A DNA stretch of 64,000 nucleotides, from contig NC_033632.1 of NCBI RefSeq assembly GCF_001540865.1, forward strand, positions 8,272,396 to 8,336,395, read 5' to 3'. The position numbers and the translations under genes are program-made. Source of the stretch: Ananas comosus. Lineage: Eukaryota; Streptophyta; Magnoliopsida; Poales; Bromeliaceae. The stretch's first letter is position 1, and each line of letters starts with the position of its first letter. Below are positions 63,823 through 64,000 of the stretch, one piece after another. The notes beneath the pieces were generated by a model that worked only from the letters and a program-made list of their open reading frames with translations, was not told the DNA's origin and searched no databases.

Positions 63823-63828
63823 GAAATT

Positions 63829-64000
63829 TAGATCGATTAGAAAAAAAAATACTATACATTATAAATATTATATATGTAAAAAAATATAGACTATTACAAA
63901 TTTTCTAATAAAATAATAAACATATGATTTATAATTATAATTTTTAAATAAATATAATGTGCAAATTATATTGATTAAAATAAATTAAAATAATTGTTAC
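63829..64000. other. AT-rich intergenic DNA
   Basis: No feature seen up to the window end. Confidence 0.5.

Larger units (their letters stand above)
59572..63823 (+). mobile_element. Cassandra-like TRIM family unit with three 5S-bearing LTRs
   Basis: LTRs at 59572-59744, 59905-60085 and 63652-63822. The first is followed by a primer-binding site; the second and third are preceded by purine tracts (AGGAGAGGAGAT, AAGAGGGGGAGAT). AAATT flanks the whole unit (59567-59571 and 63824-63828, one base beyond the CA end). The first two LTRs enclose only 160 bases, a typical TRIM. The second internal region (60086-63651) is longer because another LTR seems nested in it. All LTRs carry the 3' half of a 5S rRNA-like sequence, the defining trait of Cassandra elements. 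No protein is encoded. Confidence 0.75.

Noticed and set aside
1..64000. CRISPR arrays, bacterial operons or prophage
   Set aside because: Intron-containing genes, plant LTR elements and TIR transposons show a plant nuclear context; the repeat arrays are transposon subterminal repeats.

Overview
The window is plant nuclear DNA, probably from a monocot although the clade cannot be settled by eye. It is dominated by nested Ty3/gypsy LTR retrotransposons and TIR DNA transposons. I recognise one apparently intact host gene, an oil-body-associated protein gene (OBAP, 27897-29778, three exons). Spliced plant genes, initiator-Met-tRNA primer-binding sites, chromodomain-type integrase ends and 2.5-kb LTRs are the main clues to origin.

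Layout. (1) 573-8579: RE1, a minus-strand Tekay/Del-like chromovirus with a complete right-hand LTR and a truncated left-hand LTR; gag-pol is broken by stops and frameshifts. (2) 9533-27045: RE2, a Ty3/gypsy-type element with 1.7-kb LTRs and almost no coding capacity. Its 5' LTR is split by RE3 (10145-20909), a plus-strand chromovirus flanked by a 5-bp target duplication; the intact 3' LTR of RE2 preserves the empty site. RE2 also holds a short LTR pair with its own duplication and a one-base N gap. (3) 27046-30443: gene island with OBAP. (4) 30444-47341: a degenerate chromovirus, RE4. Its left LTR is interrupted by a TIR element (about 33131-38232) that carries a broken cellulose-synthase-like C (CSLC) gene. 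Its pol centre is replaced by a reverse-oriented solo LTR (41003-44230). (5) 47736-55881: a CACTA transposon with a perfect 3-bp duplication, subterminal repeat arrays, a TNPA-like (Transposase_24) gene and a captured exon of a CRM-domain RNA-splicing-factor gene; a hAT-like MITE sits inside. (6) 55972-59415: AT-rich DNA with three foldback/MITE elements. (7) 59572-63823: a Cassandra-like element with three short LTRs, each carrying 5S rRNA-derived sequence, with a longer chromovirus-like LTR apparently nested in it.

How it fits together. No retroelement here looks able to move by itself: every pol reading frame is interrupted. The CACTA copy has only the DNA-binding-type ORF and no catalytic transposase. 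Two DNA transposons carry intron-containing host gene pieces, consistent with DNA-level capture.

Strongest new observation: in the 5' leaders of RE1, RE3 and RE4, about 190-200 nt after the primer-binding site, an identical octamer loop GCGGCCGA is presented on a hairpin (9-bp stem in RE1 and RE3, only 3 bp in RE4). A self-complementary loop at fixed distance from the primer-binding site is what a retroviral-type RNA dimerisation (kissing-loop) signal looks like. A second shared trait is a cluster of ACCGGT-centred palindromes near the head of several otherwise different LTRs.

Caution: five single-base N characters (19022, 20548, 24747, 32328, 37293) all lie in repeats, and several clearly stand for missing or duplicated sequence, so repeat lengths around them are unreliable.
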